NCBI RefSeq assembly: GCF_001431415.1
Contig: NZ_LDJI01000025.1
Span: 124,001-188,000 of the forward strand
Direction of reading: 5' to 3'
Length of the DNA stretch: 64,000 nt
DNA from: Stenotrophomonas humi
Lineage (GTDB): Bacteria; Pseudomonadota; Gammaproteobacteria; Xanthomonadales; Xanthomonadaceae
Part shown: piece after piece, positions 9,744-19,593 of the stretch
Position numbering within the stretch: position 1 is the first letter of the stretch
How the letters are laid out: the number at the start of each line of letters is the position of its first letter
Program-made: the position numbers and the translations under genes
Notes under the pieces: model-generated
Database searches by the model: none
What the model saw: the letters and a program-made list of their open reading frames with translations, nothing else
What the model was told of the DNA's origin: nothing

Positions 9744-12365
9744 TCAGCCCTGAACCGGCGGCTCCGCCGGCTTCACCGCTTCCGGGCTCACACGCTCGAT
9801 GGTATGGCGCAGTTCGCGGCCGAGGATGAACTTGGCGTCCTTGGCCCAGGCATCGAGGCGATCATCGAACAGCAGCTTGCTGTTCTCGTCCGGCCATACC
9901 AGGCGCAGTTCGCGCATCTTCTGGATGAAGCCGCGGAACAGGGATTTGTCGAAGAATTCCGGTGCGGCCGGTGCGTAGAGCAGGCTCAGGCGCTGCGCGG
10001 CCTGCTGGCACAGGCTTTCCAGTTCGGCGGCGCCCAGCGTGCCCGGGCCGTTCTTCACCAGCACCGCGATGGCGATGTAATAGCGCTCGAACGCCTGCTG
10101 CAGGGAGTGACCGATGGCGCGCAGGCGGAACACTTCATCGGTCTGGCCGGTACTGCGCGCAAGCATGCCGCCGTCGTCCTCGCCCACGTGCTGCAGCAGC
10201 CCTTCGCGGACGAACACGTTGATGGTCTGGTCGATGCGCGCGGCGAATTCGTCCTCGGTCCACGGCAGGAACAACTCGGCCTGCAGGAACGGGTACAGGC
10301 CACGCCCCAGGCGCAGCAGGCCACCACGGCTCATGCGGCGGTTGTTCTGGAAGCAGCACGCCACCCACGACGACGCGGTGAACAGATGCAGCACGTTGTT
10401 GCGGAAATAACTCAGCAGCACCGCGGTGTCGCCGCTGACACTGAGCACGTCGCCCAGCGGATGCTTGACGCGGGTGAGGACGTTGATTTCCTCGGCGTGG
10501 GCGATGATGCGCTCGGGCGAATGCGGGGTGACCGTGACGCGGTCGGAGTACGGCATTTCCACCAGCAGCTTCTTGCTCAACTCGATCTGCGCGATCAGGT
10601 CGGCCTCGCCCATGGCGTGCTTGGGCGTGGACAGCAACGCCAGCGCCAGCAGGTTGATCGGATTGACGTCGGCGGCGGCGTTGACGTGCACATTGATGTT
10701 CTGCGCGAGCGTGTCGACGGTCTTCATCAACCACGCCGGCTTCTCGTCTTCGGATATCGGCTGACCGTCCCATTCCGGGGCGTTCTCGGCCAGCACGTCG
10801 GTCAGTGCGATGGGCTCACCGAAGTTCACCACCACCTGGCCATAGTTCTGCTTGAGTACTTTGGGGATGCCCCACAGCAGTGCCCAGATCGATTCCTTTT
10901 CCTTCGGCCGGCCGGTCAGCTCGTCCAGGTAGCTGTTGCCCTCCATCAGCTTTTCGTAGCCGATGTAGATGGGCTGGAACAGCACCGGCTTGCGCGGCTG
11001 GCGCAGGTACGCGCGCAGCGTCATCGAGATCACGCCGCCCTTGGGCTGCAACAGGCGGCCGGTACGCGAGCGCCCGCCTTCGACGAAGTACTCGATCGAA
11101 TAACCACCGGACACCAGCTGCGCCATGTACTCGGAGAACACCGCCGAGTACAGCGGGTTGCCACGGAAACTGCGCCGCGCGAAGAACGCACCGCCCTTGC
11201 GCAGCAGGGTGCCGACCACCGGCAGGTTGAGATTGATGCCGGCGAAGATGTGCGGCGGCACGATGCCGCGGTCGTACAGCAGGTAGCTCAGCAGCAGGTA
11301 GTCCATGTGGCTGCGGTGGCTGGGCACGTAGACGATCTCGTGCCCGGGCGCGGCTTCCTTGAACTTGTCCAGGTGATGCACCAGCACGCCGGCGTAGATG
11401 CGGTTCCAGACGTGGCTGAGCATGAAGCTGGCCGAACGCACCACCGGGGTGGAGTAATCGGCAGCGATTTCCCAGGCGTAGCTCTGCGCCTTCTTCCAGG
11501 CGTCGGTGGTCTTGCTGTTGTCGCGCTTGGCCTGGACGGCGATGGCCTCGCGCACCGAGTCCGATTCCAGCACCTTGTCCACCAGCAGGCGACGGGTGGA
11601 CAGATCCGGGCCGATGATCGATTCGCGGATACGGCGGAAGTGGGTCCGCAGCACGCGCTGCAGCTTGCGCACGGTGCGCTCGGGCTCCAGGCCTTCGTCC
11701 ACGGTGTCACGCAGCGAAACCGGCGGGGCGAAGCGGACGATGGTGTCGCGGCCGTTGAGCAGCACCGCCAGCAGGCGGCGGAAACGACCAACCAGCGCCC
11801 AGTTTTCCGAGAACAGCACCGCGAACCAGCCACTCTGCTTGTCCGGGGCACGGCCGACGAAGATCGACACCGGCACCAGGTGGATGTCCAGCGCCGGGTT
11901 GGCGCGGTGCGCCTGCAGCAGCTTGGCCAGCGAGTCGGAATGGGTCTTGGCGCCGCGCTGCTCGGGGATCAGCGCGCTGTTGCTGGAACGCCGCGACAAC
12001 GCCACGTAGGCGCGCTTGCGTCCGGTGGGGTCGCCGGCCAGCGGTACCAGCGGCGAAGGCAGCCCGGCGTCACGGCAGGCCTTGTCCAGGATGAGCGCGT
12101 TGGACAGACCGTAGTCCTCCAGCACGTACACCACCGGGCGGCCGTCGTTGTACTCACCGGCTTGTTCAGGCTCGATCTTCAGCCCCAGCCAGGGCTCGAT
12201 CAGCCTGCCGAGCAGGCGCGCCCACAACGGGCGGCGGCCAGCGCGGGCATGCGACCCACGCGCGGCTTGGCCCGGCACGATGGCAGCAGGAGAGGCGGCC
12301 GACGCGTTGGCGTCGTCCGGCGGAAGCAGTTCGCCCTGGTCGGGCCGGGATTTCTGTTTCGACAT
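9744..12365 (-). CDS. plsB: Glycerol-3-phosphate 1-O-acyltransferase PlsB
   Basis: Inner-membrane acyltransferase that makes 1-acyl-glycerol-3-phosphate, the first step of phospholipid synthesis. All four acyltransferase motifs are present: HRSHMDY (catalytic His and Asp), GGAFFARRSFRG, FVEGGRSRTG and FQPIYIGYEK. ATG at 12365 gives 873 aa (MSKQKSRPDQG), close to the usual length of 810-880; an ATG at 12374 would overlap the stop of the upstream lipoprotein gene by one base. The N-terminal 50 residues are Ala/Pro-rich and poorly conserved. The gene is probably transcribed with the upstream lipoprotein gene. Confidence 0.95.
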   Translation of the reverse strand: MSKQKSRPDQGELLPPDDANASAASPAAIVPGQAARGSHARAGRRPLWARLLGRLIEPWLGLKIEPEQAGEYNDGRPVVYVLEDYGLSNALILDKACRDAGLPSPLVPLAGDPTGRKRAYVALSRRSSNSALIPEQRGAKTHSDSLAKLLQAHRANPALDIHLVPVSIFVGRAPDKQSGWFAVLFSENWALVGRFRRLLAVLLNGRDTIVRFAPPVSLRDTVDEGLEPERTVRKLQRVLRTHFRRIRESIIGPDLSTRRLLVDKVLESDSVREAIAVQAKRDNSKTTDAWKKAQSYAWEIAADYSTPVVRSASFMLSHVWNRIYAGVLVHHLDKFKEAAPGHEIVYVPSHRSHMDYLLLSYLLYDRGIVPPHIFAGINLNLPVVGTLLRKGGAFFARRSFRGNPLYSAVFSEYMAQLVSGGYSIEYFVEGGRSRTGRLLQPKGGVISMTLRAYLRQPRKPVLFQPIYIGYEKLMEGNSYLDELTGRPKEKESIWALLWGIPKVLKQNYGQVVVNFGEPIALTDVLAENAPEWDGQPISEDEKPAWLMKTVDTLAQNINVHVNAAADVNPINLLALALLSTPKHAMGEADLIAQIELSKKLLVEMPYSDRVTVTPHSPERIIAHAEEINVLTRVKHPLGDVLSVSGDTAVLLSYFRNNVLHLFTASSWVACCFQNNRRMSRGGLLRLGRGLYPFLQAELFLPWTEDEFAARIDQTINVFVREGLLQHVGEDDGGMLARSTGQTDEVFRLRAIGHSLQQAFERYYIAIAVLVKNGPGTLGAAELESLCQQAAQRLSLLYAPAAPEFFDKSLFRGFIQKMRELRLVWPDENSKLLFDDRLDAWAKDAKFILGRELRHTIERVSPEAVKPAEPPVQG

Positions 12366-12373
12366 CGGCGCCA

Positions 12374-13348
12374 TTATGGCTTAGCCGATGCATCCGCGTT
12401 GCCCGGGGCATCCTGCGCCGGTGCTTCGGAAAGTGCGGCTTCATCGGCCACTGCCTGGGCCTTGGCTTGTTCGATGGCGCGGGCGGCAGCCAGCAGGGCG
12501 TCCACATCACGCAAGGTGCGCTCCGGATACCAACGCTTGTCACGCCGCACCAGCACCAGTTGCAGATCCACGTCCTTGCCGGCCAGCGGGTATTGCACGC
12601 GCACGGTGGCGTTGTCGCCGTTCTGGGAGATCAGGCCGGTGCGCATCTGGCTGATGCTGTCATCCAGCACCAGTCCGTAGCTGGCCAGCACCTGCTTGAC
12701 CGCCGCGGCAAACGGCGCCAGCTGCTGCAGGCTGGCGGTCATGCCAGCCGCCTGGAAGGCGGCTTCGCCTGCCAGGCCCGTGGCGCGGGCGGCGGTGGTG
12801 AGCGTGGCGATGTTGGTCTTGGCCAGCGTGGGATCGGACAGCGGTGCGGCCTGCGCCCAGGCGCTGAGCGCGGTGACCAGCTGCACGTAGTGCTCGCGCT
12901 CGGCCTGGCTGTAGTCGCCCTGATGGGTGATGTACTGCACGCCGAACAACTCCAGCGAATGCGCCGCCTGGCGCACGCTGGCGGCCTGCCCCTGCAGCTG
13001 CGCCTTGAAGGCGCGTTGCAGCTGCTGCTCGGCGTTCTTCTCCGAAAGCGTGGCCAGCAGCCCCGGGAGTTTCTCGTCCAACGGCAGCTCGGTCAGTGGC
13101 CAGCGACTGTGACCCTGCGCCCAAGCGGTTTCCAGCTCGGCGTACTGGGCCGGCGGCACGGCCGCGCGGGCGTAACCCACCAGATCGTTGTCCTGCAGGT
13201 GCCGGGCCAGCTGGCGCACGGCTGCTGCGGGCTCGGTGGCGGCCCCGGGCAGCGGTTCGGCGTCGCGCTTGCACCCGACAAGCAACGCCGTCGTGCAGAG
13301 CGACAGCAGCACAAGGTGTTGGCAGGCACGTAATGAACGGCGTTGCAT
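12374..13348 (-). CDS. Predicted lipoprotein upstream of plsB, function unknown
   Basis: A 324-aa protein with a lipoprotein signal peptide: MQRRSLRACQ, a hydrophobic stretch and a lipobox TALLVGC, with Lys at +2. The mature part is largely helical and Ala/Gln-rich; the C-terminal third (about 245-295) contains DSISQMRTGLI and WYPERTLRDVDALL. No family was recognised. The frame is open to 13408, but ATG at 13348 places the signal peptide correctly. Its stop abuts plsB (TAATG if the first plsB ATG is used), which suggests a shared transcript. A link with envelope lipid supply is inferred from position only. Confidence 0.8.
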   Translation of the reverse strand: MQRRSLRACQHLVLLSLCTTALLVGCKRDAEPLPGAATEPAAAVRQLARHLQDNDLVGYARAAVPPAQYAELETAWAQGHSRWPLTELPLDEKLPGLLATLSEKNAEQQLQRAFKAQLQGQAASVRQAAHSLELFGVQYITHQGDYSQAEREHYVQLVTALSAWAQAAPLSDPTLAKTNIATLTTAARATGLAGEAAFQAAGMTASLQQLAPFAAAVKQVLASYGLVLDDSISQMRTGLISQNGDNATVRVQYPLAGKDVDLQLVLVRRDKRWYPERTLRDVDALLAAARAIEQAKAQAVADEAALSEAPAQDAPGNADASAKP

Positions 13349-13765
13349 GGTGCGGCGGTCCTCCCCAAAGGCCGAAGCATCTTGAGGCCAGCCCGATGAC
13401 AGCGGCAAGCATGGGCGTCACGGTGGGAGGCCCTGGAGCAAAAGCCCGTTCGCCAGCCCTTCCCTTGCCAGGGGCAAAGGGGGTGGGAGCGGTTTCACTT
13501 GGGCTGCTGGGTCGCGGCTGAAGCTGCTCCCGCTCCCTCGCTTTCGCGCAGCGAAGGGGAGGGCTGGGGAGGAGGCGCTTGGCGCGCCGCCCAAAAAATC
13601 ACCAAAAAAAAGAGGCCGCCCCGTTGCCGGTGACAGACCTCCTCAAGCCGGCACAGGGCCGGTGGACTGGTTTGACGCATCGCCGGCAGCGCCGGACGAG
13701 GGCTAGCCTACGCGTCGAATTCAGTTAAAGCAACACTTGATAAACAACGTCATAAGTTGTTGATT
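13349..13765. other. 417-bp intergenic region with a palindrome and a weak terminator candidate
   Basis: No gene is supported here. A dispersed palindrome lies at 13535-13564 (CCCTCGC...GGAGGG arms with inner TTTCGC/GCGAAG). A homopolymer-rich stretch (AAAAAATCACCAAAAAAAAG) lies near 13590-13611. A small hairpin AACAAC/GTTGTT at 13743-13761, five bases after the pyrF stop, could end pyrF transcription although its U-tract is poor. The promoter of the lipoprotein-plsB unit should lie near the left edge of this region, just upstream of 13348. Confidence 0.5.
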
Positions 13766-14485
13766 TTATTTGAATGAATCTGCAATTTCCTGCTGGATCA
13801 GCTGCGCCGCAGCGCGCGGATCAGCAGCCAGACGGATCGGCCGGCCCACCACGATGGCGTCGGCACCGTCGGCAAATGCCTCGGCCACACCCACGGTGCG
13901 CTGCTGGTCATCACCCACCGGGCCACCGGGGCGGATGCCCGGGCAGACAATGGAGAAACCGGCGCCGGTTGCCGCACGGATCGGCGCGGCTTCCTGGCCG
14001 GAGGCGATGACGCCGTCGATGCCGGCACGCTGGGCGGCCAGCGCACGTTCGACCACCACATCGACCGGCTCGCGGTCGATGCCCATCTGCGCCAGATCCG
14101 GGCGACCCATCGAGGTCAGCACGGTCACCGCCAGCACACGCATGTCCGACGTATTGGCCGCCGCAGCGGCCTCCATCATCGCCGGGTGCCAGCCGTGGAT
14201 GGTGCAGTAGCTCACCGGCCACTGCGACAAACGGCGGATAACGCCGCCGATCGTGGCGGGAATGTCGAAGAACTTCAGGTCAACGAACACGCGCTTGTCG
14301 CGCTTGGCCAGCGCGTCCAATACGTCGAAGTACTCGCCGGAGGCCAGCAGTTCCATGCCGATCTTGTAGAACGACACCGAGTCACCCAGCCGGTCCACCC
14401 ACTCGATGGCCTGCGCCTTGCTCGGCACATCCAGGGCAAAGATCAGCTTTTCGTCATTGCGCAGCGGCAGCGGAGCACGGCTCAT
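13766..14485 (-). CDS. pyrF: Orotidine 5'-phosphate decarboxylase PyrF
   Basis: Converts OMP to UMP, the last step of de novo pyrimidine synthesis, in the cytoplasm. The 239-aa length is typical of the group 1 enzyme. The catalytic motif [13 protein letters not shown] is near residue 70; the phosphate-binding segments [16 protein letters not shown] and VVGRPI are near the C-terminus. The ATG overlaps the stop of the upstream acid phosphatase gene (ATGA), so the two are translationally coupled. Confidence 0.96.
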   Translation of the reverse strand: MSRAPLPLRNDEKLIFALDVPSKAQAIEWVDRLGDSVSFYKIGMELLASGEYFDVLDALAKRDKRVFVDLKFFDIPATIGGVIRRLSQWPVSYCTIHGWHPAMMEAAAAANTSDMRVLAVTVLTSMGRPDLAQMGIDREPVDVVVERALAAQRAGIDGVIASGQEAAPIRAATGAGFSIVCPGIRPGGPVGDDQQRTVGVAEAFADGADAIVVGRPIRLAADPRAAAQLIQQEIADSFK

Positions 14486-15384
14486 CGGGCCACCTCCAGC
14501 GCGTCACGCTTGGCGGCGTTGCGCTTGTCGGCCGGCAACGACCACGCGTTGTTGAACGATGCGCCTTCCCAGCCGCCGTAGGTGGGGTTGGACAGAATCC
14601 ACCAGCGCGAGCCGATCCAGCCCTGGTACTTGTCCAGCAACGCATCGCGCGCGGCCAGGGTGTTGTCCTCGACCTGCAGGAAATCGGTGAACTGGTCACC
14701 CACCTGCATCAGCACACGGTACTGCTGCGCGACCAGCTGACGACGGCAGCCCTTCTCGCTTTCCACCTGTTTGCAGCCCGGCACTTCCATGCCCAGGCCC
14801 AGGTAGACGCTGTCATTGGCCACCGGGAAGCCGACCTTGCGCAGGTTGGCCAGGGTGGCGTCCTTCATCGCTGCGGTGCGGTTGCTGATGTAGATCATGG
14901 TCACGCCCTTGGACGCGGCCAGCTGGGCGAAGCGCACCGCACCGGGCACCGGCTCGGCCTTCTGCTCATCCACCCACGCCGCCCAGGTGGCGTCGTTGTA
15001 GCTGCTGCCGTCCCGCACCAGCCGCGCCTGGTAGGGCGAGTTGTCCAGCACGGTCTCATCCACGTCCACCACCACGGCCGGCTTCAACTTGCCCGACTGG
15101 TGATTGCCGCCTTCTTCCGGCAACAGCGCGGTCCAGGTCGGGTCGGCCAGCGCGCGGTCGAGCTGCTCACCGGCCAGCGCCCAGGTCTGCAATGCGCTGG
15201 CGCGGTATTCCTGCGACCGCTGCACCCACAGCACGGCATTGAGGTTGTCGTTGGCACCATTGGCAGGTGCAACCGCAACCGCGGCCGGCGGCGGTGAAAC
15301 GCGCGTCAGGCGGTCGGGCGAACTGCAGGCGGCCAGTGACAACACGGCGCCGGCGAGCAGAGTGAAGGCAGGGAATCGGGACAT
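14482..15384 (-). CDS. Class C acid phosphatase / 5'-nucleotidase, lipoprotein e(P4) family
   Basis: Outer-membrane-anchored HAD-superfamily phosphatase expected to dephosphorylate nucleotides in the periplasm. The 300-aa product has a lipoprotein signal peptide with lipobox VLSLAAC and the class C motif [12 protein letters not shown] (nucleophile and acid/base Asp). YISNRTA (motif 2) and the downstream QVGDQFTDF (motif 4) also match. ATG at 15384 gives the signal peptide; the open frame upstream runs antisense through yceH and is spurious. Overlap with pyrF suggests a joint role in nucleotide supply or salvage. Confidence 0.92.
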   Translation of the reverse strand: MSRFPAFTLLAGAVLSLAACSSPDRLTRVSPPPAAVAVAPANGANDNLNAVLWVQRSQEYRASALQTWALAGEQLDRALADPTWTALLPEEGGNHQSGKLKPAVVVDVDETVLDNSPYQARLVRDGSSYNDATWAAWVDEQKAEPVPGAVRFAQLAASKGVTMIYISNRTAAMKDATLANLRKVGFPVANDSVYLGLGMEVPGCKQVESEKGCRRQLVAQQYRVLMQVGDQFTDFLQVEDNTLAARDALLDKYQGWIGSRWWILSNPTYGGWEGASFNNAWSLPADKRNAAKRDALEVAR

Positions 15385-15510
15385 GGGAACTACCGGGAAT
15401 CTTCCAAAACCCGGCAAGTTTACCGGCTCCCCGCTCTGACCGCCCCCGCCGGGCCAGGACCGGCCAGCGAACCGGCTATCCTTGCGCCCCCGCGTGACGG
15501 AACAGCGACG

Positions 15511-16179
15511 ATGACCGACGACAGCCAGCAAGCCCCCAATTTCCCAATCCTCGACGCCGCCCAAGCGCGCGCGCTGGGCTGCCTGATCGAGAAGGAAGCC
15601 ACCACCCCGGACGCCTACCCGCTCACCGTCAACGCCACCCAGGTGGCGGCAAACCAGAAAACCGCGCGCGAGCCGATGATGAATCTGGACACCGGCAAGG
15701 TGCAGCACGCGCTGCGCCAGCTGGAGAACCTGGGCCTGGCGCGCCAGCACTTTTCCTCGCGCGCCGAGCGCTACGAGCACCTGGCCGGCATCAAGCTCGA
15801 CCTGTCGCGCCAGCGCGTGGCCCTGCTCGGCCTGCTGTTGCTGCGCGGCCCGCAGACCATCGGCGAACTGAGCACCCGCAGCGAGCGCATGGCCAAATTC
15901 GCCGACGCCGCCGACCTGCGCCACCAGCTGGAGCGCCTGCAACAGCGCGGCCTCGTCGTACAGCTGCCGCGCGCCAGCGGCCAGCGCGAAGACCGCTACA
16001 TGCACCTGATGTGCGGGCCGCTGGATATGGAGGCACTGGCGGAAACCTATAAGTCGGCACCGTCGGTAGCGAGCTCTGCGGACACCAGTGCTCTGGAAGC
16101 GCGCGTGCTGCAGCTGGAAGCCACCGTGGCTGAGCTGCAGGAGCAGCTGGCGGAGTTCAAGGCTGCGGTCGGCGGTTGA
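15511..16179 (+). CDS. yceH: YceH-family protein (DUF480)
   Basis: A 222-aa protein with tandem winged-helix folds, function not well established. Conserved family features are [19 protein letters not shown], the [15 protein letters not shown] segment and [11 protein letters not shown]; the C-terminus (about 185-220) is a short Glu/Ala-rich coiled coil. Length matches E. coli YceH (about 215). It is transcribed divergently from the acid phosphatase gene with 126 bp between the starts. Confidence 0.92.
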   Translation: MTDDSQQAPNFPILDAAQARALGCLIEKEATTPDAYPLTVNATQVAANQKTAREPMMNLDTGKVQHALRQLENLGLARQHFSSRAERYEHLAGIKLDLSRQRVALLGLLLLRGPQTIGELSTRSERMAKFADAADLRHQLERLQQRGLVVQLPRASGQREDRYMHLMCGPLDMEALAETYKSAPSVASSADTSALEARVLQLEATVAELQEQLAEFKAAVGG

Positions 16180-16262
16180 GCCAAGCGGTTTGAGGGTCCC
16201 AGGGCGAAGCGCTGCCGCAACGATCCCGCTTTCGCCCCTCCCGTTCGCAGAACGAGGGGGCG

Positions 16263-16288
16263 GGCTGGAGAAGCTTCGAGCCTTTTTT
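16263..16288 (+). terminator. Intrinsic terminator for yceH
   Basis: Arms GGCT and AGCC, with an inner GAAGCTTC palindrome, are followed directly by six T at 16283-16288. It lies 84 bp after the yceH stop and just after a dispersed palindrome (16232-16262). Its T-tract overlaps the stop codon of the convergent small membrane protein. Confidence 0.65.
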
Positions 16289-16562
16289 AAAGAAACAACA
16301 CCAGCACCAGCAGGCCGTTGACGAGCATGCCGATGTAGCCCATCCATTCGTCGCGCTCCTTGCGCCAGCGCGAGGCGATGCCCAGGCCGGTGCCGATCAC
16401 CCCGCCGCCAATGGCGACGATCAGCCCGGCGGCCAGTTTCTCCAGCCCGCCGTGGATCACCGACACGGCGATGAAGCCGACCAGCAACGACACCAGCGGC
16501 ATCAGCAGCGACATCAGGCCCAGTCGATGCGAGCGTTGCGGGGACTGCGGGGCGGCTTCCAT
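16287..16562 (-). CDS. Small two- or three-span membrane protein, unknown function
   Basis: A 91-aa hydrophobic protein starting MEAAPQSPQR. Predicted membrane segments are near 16-38 (LMSLLMPLVSLLVGFIAVSV), 44-62 (AGLIVAIGGGVIGTGLGIA, Gly-rich) and 77-91 (IGMLVNGLLVLVLFL), with a charged RWRKERDEW loop between the last two. No family was recognised; similar small proteins occur in Xanthomonadaceae. The frame continues upstream to 17141 antisense to the next gene, which is rejected. Confidence 0.65.
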   Translation of the reverse strand: MEAAPQSPQRSHRLGLMSLLMPLVSLLVGFIAVSVIHGGLEKLAAGLIVAIGGGVIGTGLGIASRWRKERDEWMGYIGMLVNGLLVLVLFL

Positions 16563-16712
16563 GTGCAGGCAGTGTCCTTGTGGTGTGCAGGACACGGTAC
16601 GGCATGCCCGCCACCGGCTTCCAGCATGACGGGGCCGCAGCGGTGACCGACGGCACATTGACGGCCGCCACGCGGCTGGCAGGCTGGCGGCATCCACAGG
16701 CAGGAACGGACC

Positions 16713-17156
16713 ATGGCGATTCGAGCGATGCACGGCTGGATGTTGGCGGGACTGATGCTGTGCGGCACGGCGAGCGCGGCAATGCCGGATGCAGCCACGC
16801 TGAAGGCGGTTGAGGCCACGGCCCATGACTACATGGACGGGCAGCTGGAAGGCGATGTCGCGCGGGTGACGCGGGCGCTGCATCCGGACCTGGCCAAGCG
16901 CAATCTTGTCAGCAAGCCGGATGAAACCCTGGGACTGGGGCGGATGACCTCCGATGAGTTGATCCGCTACACCCGCGAGGGCGCGCTGAAGACCCCGCGT
17001 GAGCAGTGGCAGCGCACGATCAGCGTGTTGGCGGTGGATGAGGACATCGCGACCGTGCGCGTTGAGAGCCCATGGTTCATCGACCACCTGCAGATGGGAC
17101 GGTTCGAGGGGCGCTGGGTGATCGTCAATGCGCTGTGGCACCGGAAGGCGCGCTGA
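16713..17156 (+). CDS. Secreted NTF2-like / lumazine-binding-like protein
   Basis: A 147-aa protein with a signal peptide (residues 1-23, LMLCGTASAAMP) followed by an NTF2-like fold: helix EATAHDYMDGQLEGD, HPDLAKRNLV, then strands ending in GRWVIVNALWHRK. The WVIVNALW ending is typical of putative lumazine-binding (SnoaL-like) periplasmic proteins. Ligand or activity is unknown. It stands alone, with about 230 bp of featureless DNA downstream before the next gene. Confidence 0.75.
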   Translation: MAIRAMHGWMLAGLMLCGTASAAMPDAATLKAVEATAHDYMDGQLEGDVARVTRALHPDLAKRNLVSKPDETLGLGRMTSDELIRYTREGALKTPREQWQRTISVLAVDEDIATVRVESPWFIDHLQMGRFEGRWVIVNALWHRKAR

Positions 17157-17388
17157 GGATCAGCGCGGTGCGCTTGGTGCGAGGGTTGTTCCTCGCCCGC
17201 CTTTCAGGGCGCGTCACTCCGCGCACGGCCATGCACCGGCCAGCGGCTGGCAAGCCACAGGCATTCACCCCGTAAACGGGAGAGGGCAGGGTTTCACAGC
17301 ACATCCCGCCCTTTGAGACCTGGTGCTGAACAGCGCCAGCAAACACCGCTATCGTATGCGGCTTCCATCAGCCGCCTGCCGTTCGCCA

Positions 17389-18594
17389 ATGAGCCAGACC
17401 GACGCTTTGCCCGTTACCGAGCAGCTCGCCGCAGCTGATGATGCAGCGCACGCACAGGTCGCCTGCGACAACTGCCGTACCGCGTTGCATGGCCATTACT
17501 GCCACGCCTGCGGGCAGTCTGCGCACAACCCGCTCAAGCACGTTGGCCATGCGATCGAGGAGGTGTTCGAGTCGTTCTGGCATCTGGACGGGCGCATCTT
17601 CCGCACCCTGCGGGACCTGCTGGTGCCGGGCCGGGTGGCGGTCAACTACCTCAAAGGCCACCGCGTTGGCTATGTGCAGCCGCTGCGGCTGTTCCTGATC
17701 CTCACCCTGTTCACCTTCTTCGTCGGCAAGCTGACGCTGCATGCCGATGACTTCACTGTGACCGGCAACGATGCAGCGTTTGCGGCAGCGAAGACCACGG
17801 CGGAAGTGGAGACGCTGCGTGCCACGCAGGTGGCAGCCATCGAGGCCCAGCAAGGCGGCGCGCCCAGCGCTGCCGCAGGCCTGGCCATCGCCATGGCCGC
17901 GGTGAATACCGCTGCGGCGGAGCGAACCGCCGAACTCAACGAACAGGCGCAAACGGCGGCGAGCGGCACCACGGAATCGGCCATGACGCGTGCGGCACAG
18001 GCCGCAGCGCGCGCCACCGACAAACAGCAGGACCGCGCCTTCAACTACCGGGTCAACGGCAAACCCTGGGATCCGGAAACCAACCCCGTCGTTTTCGCCA
18101 GCCTGCCGCAGTTCGTCAACAACTGGCTCAACCGTCGCGTGGCAAACGCCAATGCCAACGTGGAACGCATGGGCAGTAAGACCGACCTGTACATCCAGGC
18201 CATCCTGACCGCCCTGCCCGGCGCGCTGTTCTTCCTGATGCCGTTGTTTGCACTGGTGCTGCGCGTGGCGTATGTCGGTCGCGGTATCGGCTACCTGGAA
18301 CACCTGGTGGTGGCGTTGTACAGCCATGCGTGGCTGATGCTGGTGCTGTTGGCGACGTTCGTGACGATCGGCATCACCGGCGCCATCGGCAATCCGGTGA
18401 TCAACGTCATCGGTGACTGCATCTACGTGACGCTGTGGCTGGCGGTGCCGGTCTACCTGTTGTGGATGCAGCAGCGCGTGTACGGCGGGCGCAGGTGGGT
18501 GACGCTGCCGCGTTATGCCTTCATCGGCAGCATCTATTCCTGGCTGGTGGTGTTTGTGGTGATTTACGCGGTGCTGGCCGGGGTTTCTTCGTAG
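17389..18594 (+). CDS. DUF3667 membrane protein with N-terminal zinc-ribbon-like motif
   Basis: A 401-aa protein of the DUF3667 family, function unknown. The N-terminus carries two CxxC pairs (CDNCRTALHGHYCHACGQ), a likely zinc ribbon. These are followed by the family core HAIEEVFESFWHLDGRI. Membrane segments are seen at about 105-123, 290-310, 320-350 and 375-398. Between the first and second segments lies an Ala-rich, probably periplasmic helical insert of about 115 residues. ATG at 17389 (MSQTDALPV) is preferred over one at 17323. Confidence 0.85.
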   Translation: MSQTDALPVTEQLAAADDAAHAQVACDNCRTALHGHYCHACGQSAHNPLKHVGHAIEEVFESFWHLDGRIFRTLRDLLVPGRVAVNYLKGHRVGYVQPLRLFLILTLFTFFVGKLTLHADDFTVTGNDAAFAAAKTTAEVETLRATQVAAIEAQQGGAPSAAAGLAIAMAAVNTAAAERTAELNEQAQTAASGTTESAMTRAAQAAARATDKQQDRAFNYRVNGKPWDPETNPVVFASLPQFVNNWLNRRVANANANVERMGSKTDLYIQAILTALPGALFFLMPLFALVLRVAYVGRGIGYLEHLVVALYSHAWLMLVLLATFVTIGITGAIGNPVINVIGDCIYVTLWLAVPVYLLWMQQRVYGGRRWVTLPRYAFIGSIYSWLVVFVVIYAVLAGVSS

Positions 18595-18742
18595 CGCGGC
18601 GTTGGCCTGAAACCGCTGGGAAGCGGGATTTCCAGGCTTTCCTGTGCGCTGTTGTAAATGCAAACGGCGTTGGACGCGCCCGCACTTCGCTCCGCGCCCC
18701 CGCCACGCACAGCGTGCGCGGGAGAAGGGAGTGGCCCATGGC

Positions 18743-19426
18743 TCAGCTTATGTCTGCCGCGGTCAAGCGCGCGATCTTGCGGGCATTTTCCGCTGCGTCA
18801 TTGCCGCTTTCATCGATGCGCATGGCCAGTGCTTCGGCAATGGCGGCATGTGCGGCGCGCAGCACGTGGGCTTCGTTCTGGGTGGCGTCGATGACGCGTT
18901 TGTTGGGCAGTTCCAGCTGCTGGAAGATCACCCGGCAACGTTCCAGGTTCTGCGCGGTCTCGAAGTGGTTGGGCTTGTCGCCACGGGCACGGATGCGCTC
19001 CAGGCCCTGCTCCGGGGCCAGGTCCAGCAACAGCAGCAGGTTCGGGCGCGGGGCGAAATCGTTGGCGTGCAGCATCTCGTCCAGCGGCAGGCCGGCGGCG
19101 CCCTGGTAGGCCACCATCGACGGGAAATAGCGGTCCAGGATCACCACCTCGCCGCGCGCAAGCGCCGGCTGGATGACGTCCTCGACATGCTGACGACGGT
19201 CGTGCAGCAGGAATTCGACTTCCTGCTCCGGACTCAGGCGGCCGGTGGCGGCACTTTCGCGCAGGCGCGTGCCCCAGGGGCCGTTGGTCGGCTCCTTGCC
19301 CAGCACGACCGTGGCACCTGCGGTTTCCAGGATGCGCGCCAACGCGTGCGCAAGGGTGGTTTTGCCAGCGCCATCAATGCCTTCGATGGCGATGAGCAGG
19401 CCGCCGGGAATCTGTTCTTTGATCAT
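18743..19426 (-). CDS. tmk: Thymidylate kinase
   Basis: Phosphorylates dTMP to dTDP. The 227-aa product has the P-loop [10 protein letters not shown] near residue 15, the DR motif [16 protein letters not shown], and LEGL-type lid residues [16 protein letters not shown] at 19426 gives a standard N-terminus ([11 protein letters not shown]); upstream open frame is repeat DNA. Usually tmk neighbours holB or mltG, but here it stands between a DUF3667 gene (convergent) and a hypothetical secreted protein. Confidence 0.95.
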   Translation of the reverse strand: MIKEQIPGGLLIAIEGIDGAGKTTLAHALARILETAGATVVLGKEPTNGPWGTRLRESAATGRLSPEQEVEFLLHDRRQHVEDVIQPALARGEVVILDRYFPSMVAYQGAAGLPLDEMLHANDFAPRPNLLLLLDLAPEQGLERIRARGDKPNHFETAQNLERCRVIFQQLELPNKRVIDATQNEAHVLRAAHAAIAEALAMRIDESGNDAAENARKIARLTAADIS

Positions 19427-19593
19427 GGGCGCTACTTTAAACGCATGGGCTGGATTGCGGGGTTGTGGCCGGCCGATGCGGGAGTGATGGCTGGGGGCTC
19501 GGGATGGCTTCGGATCCGCCACTGGCCGGGCGTTGATCGGATTCCGATGTTCCCTCACCCCAACCCCTCTCCCGGGCTTTGAGCTCATTCCGC

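Noticed and set aside
9804..12680. Plus-strand open frame of 958 codons antisense to plsB
   Set aside because: Composition is typical of the mirror frame of a high-GC gene (His/Gln/Arg/Val-rich), with no domain, and plsB on the other strand has all its motifs.
15385..16782. N-terminal extension of the acid phosphatase reading frame
   Set aside because: It runs antisense through yceH and the small membrane gene and would bury the lipoprotein signal peptide that starts at 15384.
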